Below are positions 20,681-28,690 of a stretch of DNA of 64,000 nt, in pieces. Location: the NCBI RefSeq assembly GCF_009865135.1, contig NZ_WWGH01000001.1, forward strand, positions 558,001 to 622,000, written 5' to 3'. The DNA comes from Streptomyces sp. SID8374 (lineage in GTDB: Bacteria; Actinomycetota; Actinomycetes; Streptomycetales; Streptomycetaceae). The translations under genes and the position numbers were made by a program. Within the stretch, counting starts at the first letter, position 1. Each line of letters opens with the position of its first letter. A model generated the notes under the pieces. It saw only the letters and a program-made list of their open reading frames with translations. It was not told where the DNA came from and did not search any database.

Positions 20681-21085
20681 TCAAGCCGGGCGCCGCCCCG
20701 GGGCGGCGCCCACCACCGTGAGCAGGTCCACGACGAAGATCAGCGTCGAGTGCGCCGGGATCGACGCGGAAGGCGACTGCTTGCCGTAACCGAGACACGG
20801 GGGAACGACGATCTCGCGCCGGCCGCCCGCCTTCATCCCCCTCACCCCCCGGTCCAGGCCCCTGACGACCTTGCCGCCGCCCACGGCGAACTTGTACGGC
20901 CGGCCGGACTCCCAGGAGGAGTCGAACTCCCTCCCGGACGCGAACGTCACCCCTACGTAGTGGACCTGCACGACTCCGCCCGGCCGCGCCTCGGACCCAT
21001 CCCCGACCACGAGGTCCCGGATCGTCAGTTCGTCAGGCGCGTCGCCCTCCGGAACCTCGACCACCGGCTTCGTCAGTTCGCTCAT
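20681..21085 (-). CDS. FKBP-type peptidyl-prolyl cis-trans isomerase
   Basis: 134 residues, a single FKBP domain: VVQVHYVGVTFASGREFDSSW, GLDRGVRGMKAGGRREIVVPP, YGKQ and TLIFVVDLLTV carry the conserved active-site aromatic and aliphatic residues. No signal peptide, so cytoplasmic prolyl isomerase and folding helper. The ATG at 21085 has GAGGGGA upstream; an earlier in-frame ATG lacks one. The last codons coincide with a perfect 24-bp palindrome (20688-20711). Confidence 0.9.
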   Translation of the reverse strand: MSELTKPVVEVPEGDAPDELTIRDLVVGDGSEARPGGVVQVHYVGVTFASGREFDSSWESGRPYKFAVGGGKVVRGLDRGVRGMKAGGRREIVVPPCLGYGKQSPSASIPAHSTLIFVVDLLTVVGAAPGRRPA

Positions 21086-21195
21086 CACGGTCCCCTCACT
21101 CGCCACCGGGCACCCTTCGCACAGGCCGACCGGACACACGGACCTTCCATGCGGCAGACGATCACGCTACGCCGGAGTCGCCTTTCGCCGTCCCA

Positions 21196-21618
21196 CTAAC
21201 CGAGGAAGCTCAACCGCACCTGGCGCTCCGGGTTGTCCCTGTTCGTGTCCACCAGGCACACCGACTGCCAGGTCCCCAGCTCCAGCGCTCCCCCGATCAC
21301 CGGCAGGGTGGCGTGGGGCGGGACGAGGGCGGGGAGTACGTGGTCGCGGCCGTGGCCCGGGCTGCCGTGGCGGTGCTGCCAGCGGTCGTCCGCCGGGAGC
21401 AGGTGGTGGAGGGCGGCCAGGAGGTCGTCGTCGCTGCCCGCGCCCGTCTCCAGGATCGCGATGCCCGCGGTGGCGTGGGGGACGAAGATGTTCAGGAGGC
21501 CGTCCCGGCCGGGCGCCGCCCGGGTGAGGAACTCCTCGCACTCCCGGGTCAGGTCCAGGACGCGCTCGCTCGCACCCGTGGTGATGTTCAGGACAGTGGT
21601 GGTGAAGGAATCGGACAT
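21196..21618 (-). CDS. YjbQ/UPF0047 family protein
   Basis: 140 residues with the family pattern NIFVPHATAGIAILE, a central RHGSPGHGRDHVLPALVPPHATLPVIGG and GTWQSVCLVD. The family is a small trimeric metal-site fold, and some members are reported with weak thiamine-phosphate synthase activity; the main role is unsettled. The start ATG at 21618 (MSDSFTTTV) is preferred over an upstream in-frame ATG. It is divergent from the sulfonate leader peptide across 92 bp. Confidence 0.85.
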   Translation of the reverse strand: MSDSFTTTVLNITTGASERVLDLTRECEEFLTRAAPGRDGLLNIFVPHATAGIAILETGAGSDDDLLAALHHLLPADDRWQHRHGSPGHGRDHVLPALVPPHATLPVIGGALELGTWQSVCLVDTNRDNPERQVRLSFLG

Positions 21619-21673
21619 GGCTCCATCTTCCCTTCCGGAGGGCGAGATCACACGTCCACCCTCCGAGACGCCA

Positions 21674-21703
21674 TTGACCGTGTCCTGACCGGATGACTAC
21701 GTT
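21674..21703 (+). promoter_or_regulatory. Promoter of the ssu leader and operon
   Basis: TTGACC (21674-21679) and TACGTT (21698-21703) are 18 bp apart, close to the housekeeping consensus. Seven bases separate the -10 box from the ATG of the leader peptide, which places the transcript start at the ATG itself. Confidence 0.75.
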
Positions 21704-21710
21704 CATCGCC

Positions 21711-21794
21711 ATGTTCCGATCAGCTCTGCTCACCTCGCGCGGTCACATCGACCTGCTGCGGGTGGCATCCGCCGCGTGTTGTCGCGGCTGCTGA
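21711..21794 (+). CDS. Leaderless cysteine-rich leader peptide of the sulfonate operon
   Basis: 27 residues. It begins MFRSALLTSRGHIDLLRV and ends ASAACCRGC, with three Cys in the last five codons. The central LTSRGHIDLLRVASAAC segment matches the putative leader peptides found before sulfur-assimilation genes in streptomycetes. There is no ribosome site; the promoter position predicts a leaderless message. By analogy with polycysteine leaders of mycobacteria, ribosome stalling at the Cys codons when Cys-tRNA is short would allow expression of ssuCBAD downstream. Confidence 0.8.
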   Translation: MFRSALLTSRGHIDLLRVASAACCRGC

Positions 21795-22098
21795 CGTTCC
21801 CTCAGCGCCCTTCGCGCCTCTTCTGACCGGGCCTCCCCGCCCGCTCCCGCCCCCTGTCGGCCGCGCCTTCGCCTTCCCCGTCACGCGTCCGTCCGGGCTG
21901 CTTCGGCCTGTCGACAGCCGGGGTCCGCCGCCTCCGAGCCACCGGTCTCCTGACGTGGTCGGGGCGCCGGGACTCCCGGGCGTTCCTGGTGTCCTGGCCC
22001 GCGGGCCGGGCGCAGCCGCCGTCGTGGGGCCGGGCGGAGTGGTGAGCCGTGTCAGCGTCGCCGATCACCGTCTCCGTACGACCTTCCGTGGAGCCCCC
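21795..22098 (+). other. Putative attenuator region between the leader peptide and ssuC
   Basis: 304 bp without a supported gene. It is C-rich at first and then contains several short inverted repeats such as the GGCCCGCGGGCC segment near 22000, which could form alternative structures. The upstream extension of the ssuC frame here (to 21955) is Gly/Val-rich and is not treated as coding. No single terminator/antiterminator pair could be fixed by eye. Confidence 0.4.
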
Positions 22099-22989
22099 AT
22101 GACCATCAGCCACGCACCGCCCGATCTGTCCGACGGCCTGGAGAAGGCCCCGGCCTCCGGCAGCAGCCGTACGCCTCCCGACCTGGAGCCGATCGTCCCG
22201 GCATCCGTGCGCCGGGCGCGGCTGCGGTCCGTGCCCCGGTGGCTGCGGCGCACCGTGGGGCCGCTGCTGCTGCTCGCGCTCTGGCAGGTCTTCAGCGCCA
22301 CGGGGGTGCTGCACCCCGATGTGCTCGCCTCGCCCGGAACCATCGCCCGTGCGGGGGGCGATCTGATCGCCGACGGGACCCTTCCCGCCGCCATGGGCGT
22401 CTCGCTCCAGCGGGTGGCCGTGGGGCTGGTGCTCGGCGGGGTCGTCGGGACGGCGCTCGCGCTGGTCTCCGGGCTCTCGCGGCTCGGCGAGGACCTCGTC
22501 GACGCGACCGTACAGATGCTGCGCACCGTCCCCTGGGTGGGGCTGATCCCGCTGTTCATCATCTGGCTCGGGATCGGTGAGGCGCCCAAGGTGGCGCTCA
22601 TCGCGCTCGGGGTCGCCTTTCATCTGTATCTCAATGTGTATGCGGGGATTCGGGGTGTCGACGCCCAACTCATCGAAGCCGGTGAGTCGTTGGGGCTCAA
22701 CCGGTGGGGGCTCGTACGTCATGTGGTGCTGCCGGGGGCGTTGCCCGGGGCCATGACCGGGCTGCGTTACTCGCTGGCCACCGCCTGGCTCGCGCTCGTC
22801 TTCGGCGAGTCCATCAACGCCGATGCCGGGATCGGGTTCCTGATGAACCAGGCCCGGGAGTTCTTCCGGACCGACGTGATCGTCGTCTGCCTCGTCGTGT
22901 ACGCCTTCCTCGGCCTCACCGCCGACGTCATCGTCCGGACCCTCGAAAGGCTGCTGCTGCAATGGCGACCGACCTTCACCGGCCAGTGA
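22099..22989 (+). CDS. ssuC: Aliphatic sulfonate ABC transporter permease
   Basis: 296 residues. After a polar N-terminus of about 50 residues come six or so membrane helices of the BPD permease type, with the ATPase-contact loop EAGESLGLNRWGLVRHVVLPGALPG. SsuC/TauC members of this family move sulfonates. The ATG at 22099 follows GTGGAG. The last 28 bases overlap the start of the ATPase gene. Position between a Cys-rich leader and ssuD supports the sulfonate assignment over nitrate or taurine. Confidence 0.9.
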   Translation: MTISHAPPDLSDGLEKAPASGSSRTPPDLEPIVPASVRRARLRSVPRWLRRTVGPLLLLALWQVFSATGVLHPDVLASPGTIARAGGDLIADGTLPAAMGVSLQRVAVGLVLGGVVGTALALVSGLSRLGEDLVDATVQMLRTVPWVGLIPLFIIWLGIGEAPKVALIALGVAFHLYLNVYAGIRGVDAQLIEAGESLGLNRWGLVRHVVLPGALPGAMTGLRYSLATAWLALVFGESINADAGIGFLMNQAREFFRTDVIVVCLVVYAFLGLTADVIVRTLERLLLQWRPTFTGQ

Positions 22990-23786
22990 CCGCCCCGGCC
23001 CCCTCCCCCACCGGGGAGCCCGAAGCCGCCGTACGGGTCGAAGGGCTCACCCGGGCCTTCGACGGGCGTGCCGTCATCGACGGTCTCGATCTCACCCTGA
23101 AAGCCGGGGAGTTCACCGCGCTGCTGGGACGCAGCGGTTGCGGAAAGTCGACCCTGCTGCGCGTGCTGGCGGGACTCGACCGCGAGATAGCGGGGACAGT
23201 TCTGGTGCCCCGTCGCCGTGCCGTGTCCTTCCAGGCGCCGCGCCTGATGCCCTGGAAGCGGGTCTGGCGCAATGTCCTGCTGGGGCTGCCCGGGAAGCCC
23301 GAACGGGCCCTGGCCGAGAAGGCGTTGGCGGAGGTCGGGCTGACCGACCGGGCGGGCGCCTGGCCCAAGACGCTCTCCGGCGGTGAGGCCCAACGCGCCT
23401 CCCTGGCGCGTGCGTTGGTACGGGAGCCCGATCTGCTCCTCCTCGACGAGCCGTTCGGCGCACTGGACGCGCTGACCCGGATCAAGGCGCAGCAGCTCGT
23501 CGCGGAGCTCTGGCAGCGGCGCGGCTGCGCGGTCCTCCTGGTCACCCATGACGTGGACGAGGCGCTGCTGCTGGCCGACCGGGTGCTGGTGATGCGGGAC
23601 GGCGGCATCGCGTACGACACGTCCGTCGGCCTGGACCGCCCGCGCGGGGTCGGCGCCCCCGGCTTCGCGGGCCTGCGTTCGCGGCTGCTGAGCGAGCTCG
23701 GCGTCGAGGACGGCGGTGCCGCCGACGCCGAGGCCGAGGCAGACCCGCAACAGCAAACGGCCGCCGCCGCGCACTCGGACGTATGA
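22962..23786 (+). CDS. ssuB: Aliphatic sulfonate ABC transporter ATP-binding protein
   Basis: 274 residues with Walker A GRSGCGKST, Q-loop VSFQAPRLMPW, signature LSGGEAQRASLARAL, Walker B LLLLDEPFGALD and switch His in LLVTHDVDEA. The short PRLMPW stretch is typical of the SsuB/TauB branch. The ATG lies within the end of ssuC, so translation is coupled. A low-complexity C-terminal tail rich in Ala, Gln and Asp has no evident function. Confidence 0.9.
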   Translation: MATDLHRPVTAPAPSPTGEPEAAVRVEGLTRAFDGRAVIDGLDLTLKAGEFTALLGRSGCGKSTLLRVLAGLDREIAGTVLVPRRRAVSFQAPRLMPWKRVWRNVLLGLPGKPERALAEKALAEVGLTDRAGAWPKTLSGGEAQRASLARALVREPDLLLLDEPFGALDALTRIKAQQLVAELWQRRGCAVLLVTHDVDEALLLADRVLVMRDGGIAYDTSVGLDRPRGVGAPGFAGLRSRLLSELGVEDGGAADAEAEADPQQQTAAAAHSDV

Positions 23787-23833
23787 CACCCCTGACCACC
23801 CGCTCCCTTCCCCGAGCATCACGGAGAACCACC

Positions 23834-24868
23834 ATGAAACGCCGCCCCCTGCCCGCCCTGCTCCTTCCGCTCGCCCTGCTCCTCGCCGCCTGCGGTGGCG
23901 GCGCTTCGTCCACGGGGGCGGGCGGAGGCAGCACCGACGGCAAGGGCAGCGTGACGCTCAACGTCGGTGACCAGAAGGGTGGTTACGAGGCGATCCTGCG
24001 GGCCTCCGGAGAACTCGACGACCTGGACTACCGCGTCAAATGGTCCACCTTCACCTCCGGCCCACCGCTGCTGGAGGCCGTGAGCGCCGGGGCCGTGGAC
24101 ATCGGAGGGGTGGGCAACACCCCGCCCGTCTTCGCCGCCGGTTCGGACTCGAACATCGTCGTCGTGGGCGCGAGCCACGGTTCGTCGGCCGGTGAGGCCA
24201 TCGTCGTCCCGAAGGACTCGCCGCTGAAGAAGCCGGAGCAGCTCAAGGGGAAGTCCGTCGCCGTGGCGCAGGGCAGTTCGGCCCACTTCCAGCTGGTCGC
24301 CTCGCTCAAGGAGGCCGGTCTCTCCATCAAGGACGTGAAGCTCAACTACCTCCAGCCCGCTGACGCGTTGGCCGCGTTCAGCCGGGGCAAGGTGGACGCC
24401 TGGGCGATCTGGGACCCGTACACCTCGCAGATCCTGCGGGCGGGCAACGCCCGGGTGCTGACGACCGGCGAGGGTGTCGTCAACGGCCTCGCTTTCCAGG
24501 TCGCTTCGCCCGCTGCGCTCAAGGACAAGCAGAAGTCGAAGGCCCTCGGTGATCTGCTCGTCCGGCTGGAGCGGGCGCAGAACTGGGTCTTCGAGCACCC
24601 GGAGGAGTGGGCGAAGGTGTGGGCCAAGGAGACCGGGCTCCCCTACGAGGTGGCGCTGGACGCCGTGAAGCTCACCTACGGCACCCGCGTCCCCGTGGCC
24701 ATCGACGACGCCGTCATCGCCTCCGAGCAGCAGATCGCCGACACGTTCGCCGCACTCAAGCTGATCCCAAGGCGGTTCGACTTCAAGGACTACGTCGACA
24801 CCCGCTTCAACCGGAACCTCCCGCCGTCCTCCACCGCACCCCGCTCGTACGGAAAGGCCTCCTCATGA
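23834..24868 (+). CDS. ssuA: Aliphatic sulfonate ABC transporter substrate-binding lipoprotein
   Basis: 344 residues. The lipoprotein signal ends in LLLAACGGG. The binding domain has the NMT1/SsuA features NVGDQKGGYEAILRASGELD, GAVDIGGVGNTPPVFAAG and VDAWAIWDPYT. It captures sulfonates outside the membrane for SsuBC. The ATG at 23834 is preceded by GGAGAACCACC. Its stop overlaps the ssuD start (ATGA). Confidence 0.9.
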   Translation: MKRRPLPALLLPLALLLAACGGGASSTGAGGGSTDGKGSVTLNVGDQKGGYEAILRASGELDDLDYRVKWSTFTSGPPLLEAVSAGAVDIGGVGNTPPVFAAGSDSNIVVVGASHGSSAGEAIVVPKDSPLKKPEQLKGKSVAVAQGSSAHFQLVASLKEAGLSIKDVKLNYLQPADALAAFSRGKVDAWAIWDPYTSQILRAGNARVLTTGEGVVNGLAFQVASPAALKDKQKSKALGDLLVRLERAQNWVFEHPEEWAKVWAKETGLPYEVALDAVKLTYGTRVPVAIDDAVIASEQQIADTFAALKLIPRRFDFKDYVDTRFNRNLPPSSTAPRSYGKASS

Positions 24869-26073
24869 ACGTCCATCTCCACTGGTTCCTGCCCACCGGC
24901 GGTGACGGCCGGACGCTCGTGGACCGGCACGCGTACACCGACGGCGGGATCAGGCGCGACCGGATCACCCCGGTGAGCGGGGTGCGCGCCCCGGACATCG
25001 AGTATCTGGCGCAGATCGCCAAGGCGGCCGAACAGCTGGGCTTCGAGGCCGTGTTGACGCCGACCGGCACATGGTGCGAGGACGCCTGGCTGACCACGGT
25101 GGCGCTCGCGCAGCACACCGAGCGGCTGAAGTTCCTGGTGGCCTTCCGGCCGGGGGTCATCTCGCCGGTGCTGGCAGCCCAGATGGCCGCCACCTACCAG
25201 CGGATCACCCGTGGGCGGCTGCTGCTCAACGTGGTGACCGGGGGCGATTCGACCGAACAGCGCCGGTTCGGCGACCACTTGGACCACGACCGGCGTTATG
25301 CGCGCACGGCGGAGTTCCTGTCGGTCGTCCGGGGTGCCTGGAGCGGGCAGCCGTACGACTTCGACGGCGAGCACTACCAGGTGGAGGGCGGGCTGACCGC
25401 GCTGCCGCCGGACCCGCTGCCGGAGATCTTCTTCGGCGGGTCCTCGGCGGCCGCCGGTCCGGTGGCCGCCGCCCACGCCGATGTCTATCTGACCTGGGGT
25501 GAGCCGCCGGCCCAGGTGAAGGAGAAGATCGACTGGATTCGCGGGCTCGCGGAGGAGCAGGGGCGTACGGTCCGGTTCGGTATCCGGCTGCACACCATTT
25601 CGCGTGACTCGTCGCGGGAGGCGTGGGCGACGGCCGACCGGCTGCTGGACGACCTGGACGCGGACACGATCGCGGCGGCCCAGCAGGCGCTGGGGAAGAG
25701 CGAGTCGGTCGGGCAGCAGCGGATGCTGGCGCTGCACGGCGGTTCGCGGGACAAGCTGGAGATCGCGCCGAACCTGTGGGCGGGCGTCGGCCTGGTGCGC
25801 GGCGGGGCCGGGACCGCGCTGGTGGGCAGTCATGCGGAGGTGGCCGACCGGATTGAGGAGTACCACGCGCTGGGGGTGGAGCACTTCGTGCTCTCGGGCT
25901 ATCCGCATCTGGAAGAGGCGTACTGGTTCGGTGAGGGCGTGACGCCCGAGCTGGCCCGGCGCGGGCTGCTGTCGACCGTTCCGGCGTCCCCGCGGCTGGG
26001 GGCGCCCGGCACCGAATCGCGGACGGCTCCGGCTTCCGGCGGGGCGCCGCTGCTGCTGGCCGGAGGGCGCTGA
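24865..26073 (+). CDS. ssuD: FMNH2-dependent alkanesulfonate monooxygenase
   Basis: 402 residues of the bacterial-luciferase-like flavin monooxygenase family. The start HLHWFLPTGGDGR, TPTGTWCEDAW with the family's Cys, VAFRPGVISPVLAAQMAAT and GRLLLNVVTGGDSTEQRRFGD match SsuD. It releases sulfite from alkanesulfonates using FMNH2 from a separate reductase, which is not in this operon. The ATG overlaps the ssuA stop. The last 40 residues are Ala/Gly/Pro-rich and probably dispensable. Confidence 0.92.
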   Translation: MNVHLHWFLPTGGDGRTLVDRHAYTDGGIRRDRITPVSGVRAPDIEYLAQIAKAAEQLGFEAVLTPTGTWCEDAWLTTVALAQHTERLKFLVAFRPGVISPVLAAQMAATYQRITRGRLLLNVVTGGDSTEQRRFGDHLDHDRRYARTAEFLSVVRGAWSGQPYDFDGEHYQVEGGLTALPPDPLPEIFFGGSSAAAGPVAAAHADVYLTWGEPPAQVKEKIDWIRGLAEEQGRTVRFGIRLHTISRDSSREAWATADRLLDDLDADTIAAAQQALGKSESVGQQRMLALHGGSRDKLEIAPNLWAGVGLVRGGAGTALVGSHAEVADRIEEYHALGVEHFVLSGYPHLEEAYWFGEGVTPELARRGLLSTVPASPRLGAPGTESRTAPASGGAPLLLAGGR

Positions 26074-26090
26074 GCCCCAGGGTGCGGCGA

Positions 26091-26124
26091 GCGGGGCGTC
26101 CGGGGAAGATCCTGGGCGCCCCGC
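26091..26124 (+). terminator. Possible ssu operon terminator
   Basis: Arms GCGGGGCG and CGCCCCGC are complementary over 8 bp with an 18-base loop, about 18 bases after ssuD. The long loop makes it a weak call. Confidence 0.45.
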
Positions 26125-26138
26125 GAGTTAGTAGAAAC

Positions 26139-27251
26139 GTGAACATTACTGGGGTGCGCGAGCTGGACGTGGTCGTGATCGGCGCCGGGCAGGCGGGGCT
26201 GTCCGCCGCCCACCATCTGCGCCGCGTCGGTCTGGAACCGGACCGCGATTTCGTGGTGCTGGACCACGCGCCCCGGCCCGGCGGCGCCTGGCAGTTCCGC
26301 TGGCCCTCACTGACGTACGGCAAGGTCCATGGGATGCACGCGCTGCCGGGCATGGAGCTGACCGGCGCCGACCCCGACCGGCCCTCGTCCGAGGTCATCC
26401 GCGAATACTTCACGGCGTACGAGGAGCGCTTCGAGCTGCGCGTGCACCGGCCCGTCGAGGTGAGCGCCGTACGGGAGGGGAGCGGCGGACGGCTGCTCGT
26501 GGAGACCTCCGAGGGTACGTACGCCCCGCGCGCGCTGATCAACGCGACCGGCACCTGGGACCGGCCGTTCTGGCCGCGCTACCCGGGCCAGGAGACCTTC
26601 CGCGGGCGCCAGCTGCACACGGCGAACTACCCGGGGCCCGAGGAGTTCGCCGGGCAGCGGGTCATCGTGGTCGGGGGCGGCGCCTCCGGTACGCAGCACC
26701 TGATGGAGATCGCCGAGTACGCCGCCGAGACGTTCTGGGTGACCCGGCGCGAACCGGTCTTCCGCGACGAGCCGTTCACCGAGGAATGGGGGCGGGCGGC
26801 CGTGGCGATGGTGGAGGAGCGGGTCCGCCAGGGGCTTCCGCCGCAGAGCGTGGTGTCCGTGACCGGGCTGCCGGTCACCGACGCGGTGCGGCGCGCCCGT
26901 GAGCAGGGAGTGCTGGACCGGCTGCCGATGTTCGACCGGATCACGCCGACCGGGGTGGCCTGGGACGACGGCCGGAGCGTCGAGGCGGATGTGATCCTCT
27001 GGGCGACCGGCTTCCGGCCCGCCGTCGACCACCTGGCACCGCTCAAGCTGCGCGAGCCGGGCGGCGGCATCCGGGCGGAGAACACCCGGGCCGTACGGGA
27101 TCGACGCGTCCATCTCGTCGGGTACGGGCCGTCCGCCAGTACCATCGGCGCCAACCGGGCCGGGCGCACCGCCGTACGGTCGGTGCTGCGGCTGCTGGAG
27201 GAGACCGGTGGCCGACGGAGCGTGGACGAGAAGGCCGGGGCGGTCGGCTGA
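26139..27251 (+). CDS. Flavin-containing monooxygenase-type NAD(P)/FAD oxidoreductase
   Basis: About 370 residues. Two dinucleotide-binding motifs are present, VVVIGAGQAGLSAAHHL near the start and VIVVGGGASGTQHL in the middle, plus ILWATGFRPAVDHLAPL near the end. This is the layout of FMO/Baeyer-Villiger-like enzymes. The GTG at 26139 (VNITGVREL) is the most economical start, although no good ribosome site precedes it; a longer frame begins at 26082. It follows ssuD at 65 bp, so a link to organosulfur oxidation is possible but unproven. Confidence 0.78.
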   Translation: MNITGVRELDVVVIGAGQAGLSAAHHLRRVGLEPDRDFVVLDHAPRPGGAWQFRWPSLTYGKVHGMHALPGMELTGADPDRPSSEVIREYFTAYEERFELRVHRPVEVSAVREGSGGRLLVETSEGTYAPRALINATGTWDRPFWPRYPGQETFRGRQLHTANYPGPEEFAGQRVIVVGGGASGTQHLMEIAEYAAETFWVTRREPVFRDEPFTEEWGRAAVAMVEERVRQGLPPQSVVSVTGLPVTDAVRRAREQGVLDRLPMFDRITPTGVAWDDGRSVEADVILWATGFRPAVDHLAPLKLREPGGGIRAENTRAVRDRRVHLVGYGPSASTIGANRAGRTAVRSVLRLLEETGGRRSVDEKAGAVG

Positions 27252-27263
27252 GGGCCGGGGCCG

Positions 27264-28118
27264 TCAGCCCGTGGCCGCGCGGCGGTTGCGGTTGAACTCC
27301 TCGACGTTCTTCTGCTGTTCGTCGTAGCTGTCGGTGAACCGGGTGTCCCCAGGCGCGACCGTGACGAAGTAGAGCCAGGGGCCGGGCGTGGGGCTGATCG
27401 CGGCGCGCAGCGCCTCTTCGCCCGGGTTGCCGATGGGCGTCGGCGGCAGGCCCTTGCGTACGTAACTGTTGTACGGGCTGTCCAGCTGGGTGTCGGTGGT
27501 CGTGGTGTCCAGGGTGGAGCGCTTGAGGGCGTAGTTGATGGTGGAGTCCATCTGCAACGGCATGTCCTTGAGCAGCCGGTTGTAGACGACCCGGGCGACC
27601 TTGCCCATGTCGGAGGCGGTGTCGGCCTCGGCCTGGACGATGCTGGCGATCGTGGCCGTCTCGTAGACCGTGACGTTGTTGCGCTGCACCCCGGCGGTGA
27701 TGTGGTCCGCGCCGAGCCGTTTGCGGGCGGTGTCAGCCATGTAGCGCAGCAGGCCCGCCGGCTCGGTCGCGGAGTCGATCGGATACGTGGCCGGGAAGAG
27801 GTACCCCTCGGGGTTGCCCTCGGCCTGCTCGGGCAGCTCCAGGTCCACCGTCGCCGCGGTCTTCTCCGTGGAGCCGGACTTCAGGCCGAGCGCCCGGTCG
27901 ACGGCCTCGTACACCTGCGAGGCGCGCCAGCCCTCCGGGATCACCAGGGTGCTCTGCGGGCGCTCCTGCTTCTTCTCCTCGTCCGAGCCGAGCAGGGAGA
28001 GCGGGATCAGTACGGCGGCCGACACGACGAGCAGCGCGGTGACGATCAGGACGATCTTTCCGCGGCGGGTCGGGCGGAGTCTGCGACGGGGACGGGCGTC
28101 CGGGGACTCGTTCACCAT
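27264..28118 (-). CDS. mltG: MltG-type endolytic transglycosylase (YceG-like), short form
   Basis: 284 residues: a basic cytoplasmic start, one membrane anchor (about residues 20-43), then the YceG-like domain with STLVIPEGWRASQVYEAVD, ASIVQAEADTASDMGKVARVVYNRL, MDSTINYAL and PYNSYVRKGLPPTPIGNPG. MltG cuts nascent glycan strands at the outer face of the membrane. The acidic pair seen as VEKE in the E. coli active-site region is VQAE here, so only the second Glu is kept. It is shorter than the large MltG encoded beside alaS in streptomycetes, so it is probably a second copy. Confidence 0.82.
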   Translation of the reverse strand: MVNESPDARPRRRLRPTRRGKIVLIVTALLVVSAAVLIPLSLLGSDEEKKQERPQSTLVIPEGWRASQVYEAVDRALGLKSGSTEKTAATVDLELPEQAEGNPEGYLFPATYPIDSATEPAGLLRYMADTARKRLGADHITAGVQRNNVTVYETATIASIVQAEADTASDMGKVARVVYNRLLKDMPLQMDSTINYALKRSTLDTTTTDTQLDSPYNSYVRKGLPPTPIGNPGEEALRAAISPTPGPWLYFVTVAPGDTRFTDSYDEQQKNVEEFNRNRRAATG

Positions 28119-28264
28119 GCGGGCACGTTAACCCGGTCCGCTCCCCCGGGCCGGTAGCCCGGCTGCGGCGTCGGCCCGGGCGACACGAACGCCGTACCGC
28201 ACGACCAGAACACACGAACAAGGGATCGGGTGTTCGCTGGAACGCGTGATCGTATGGGAATTCG

Positions 28265-28293
28265 TTGCTGATCCTCCCCGCCGGGCGTGATGA
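28265..28293 (+). promoter_or_regulatory. Candidate promoter for the 19-residue peptide gene
   Basis: TTGCTG (28265-28270) and TGATGA (28288-28293) are separated by 17 bp, in an AT-richer stretch 80 bp before the small gene. The -10 match is modest. Confidence 0.35.
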
Positions 28294-28372
28294 TTGCAGA
28301 GCGCAGTCAACGGGCTGCAGACCGCTACCGCGCACGTCCCACACATGCATCACGCACAAGGAGAAGCACCAG

Positions 28373-28432
28373 ATGAACTTCCTGACCAACCTGCTGGCCG
28401 GCATCGTCCACTTCGTGGGTTGGCTCGTCTGA
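28373..28432 (+). CDS. Isolated 19-residue amphipathic peptide gene
   Basis: ATG to TGA encodes MNFLTNLLAGIVHFVGWLV. A strong ribosome site, AAGGAG, lies 8 bases upstream and a 16-bp hairpin starts 13 bases after the stop, so it looks like a complete transcription unit. Polar residues fall at 2, 5/6, 9/10, 13 and 16, placing them on one face of a helix with the rest strongly hydrophobic. That pattern recalls phenol-soluble modulins, small membrane peptides and type I toxins. The gene is not followed by any same-strand gene for over 2 kb, so a leader-peptide role is unlikely. No function is assigned. Confidence 0.6.
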   Translation: MNFLTNLLAGIVHFVGWLV

Positions 28433-28445
28433 CCATCGCTCCGCC

Positions 28446-28485
28446 CGGCGCCGTCGCTCCCCGTCCCACGGGAGCGGCGGCGCCG
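28446..28485. terminator. Strong hairpin after the 19-residue peptide gene
   Basis: CGGCGCCGTCGCTCCC pairs with GGGAGCGGCGGCGCCG over 16 bp with one T-G wobble and an 8-base loop. It closes the small transcription unit. Confidence 0.8.
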
Positions 28486-28528
28486 CTGCGTGTACGGAGC
28501 CTGGGCGCCGTACAGCCCGCGTACGGCT

Positions 28529-28690
28529 TCAGCCCCTTGCCGCGCCCGGTCCGGCGAAGGGCGGCCGCGCGGTGAACCCGGAGTCGGCCGTCACCACCTC
28601 CGCGAGCGCGTCGAGTGTCCGGCGCACCCGGGTCAGCGGGTGCGGGCCGTGCGCGGGTGGCGTCGGGGTCCGGCCTGCTGCGGCGCACGG
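28529..28690 (-). other. Open frame in phase after the ABC exporter stop
   Basis: Directly after the TGA of the ABC exporter, the same frame stays open for about 50 codons to a second TGA at 28529-28531. The later part has high third-position GC and reads as plausible protein (VRRTLDALAEVVTADSGFTA). A GTG at 28627 could start a 32-residue product, but it lacks a good ribosome site. Read-through, a gene remnant or chance are all possible. Confidence 0.25.
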
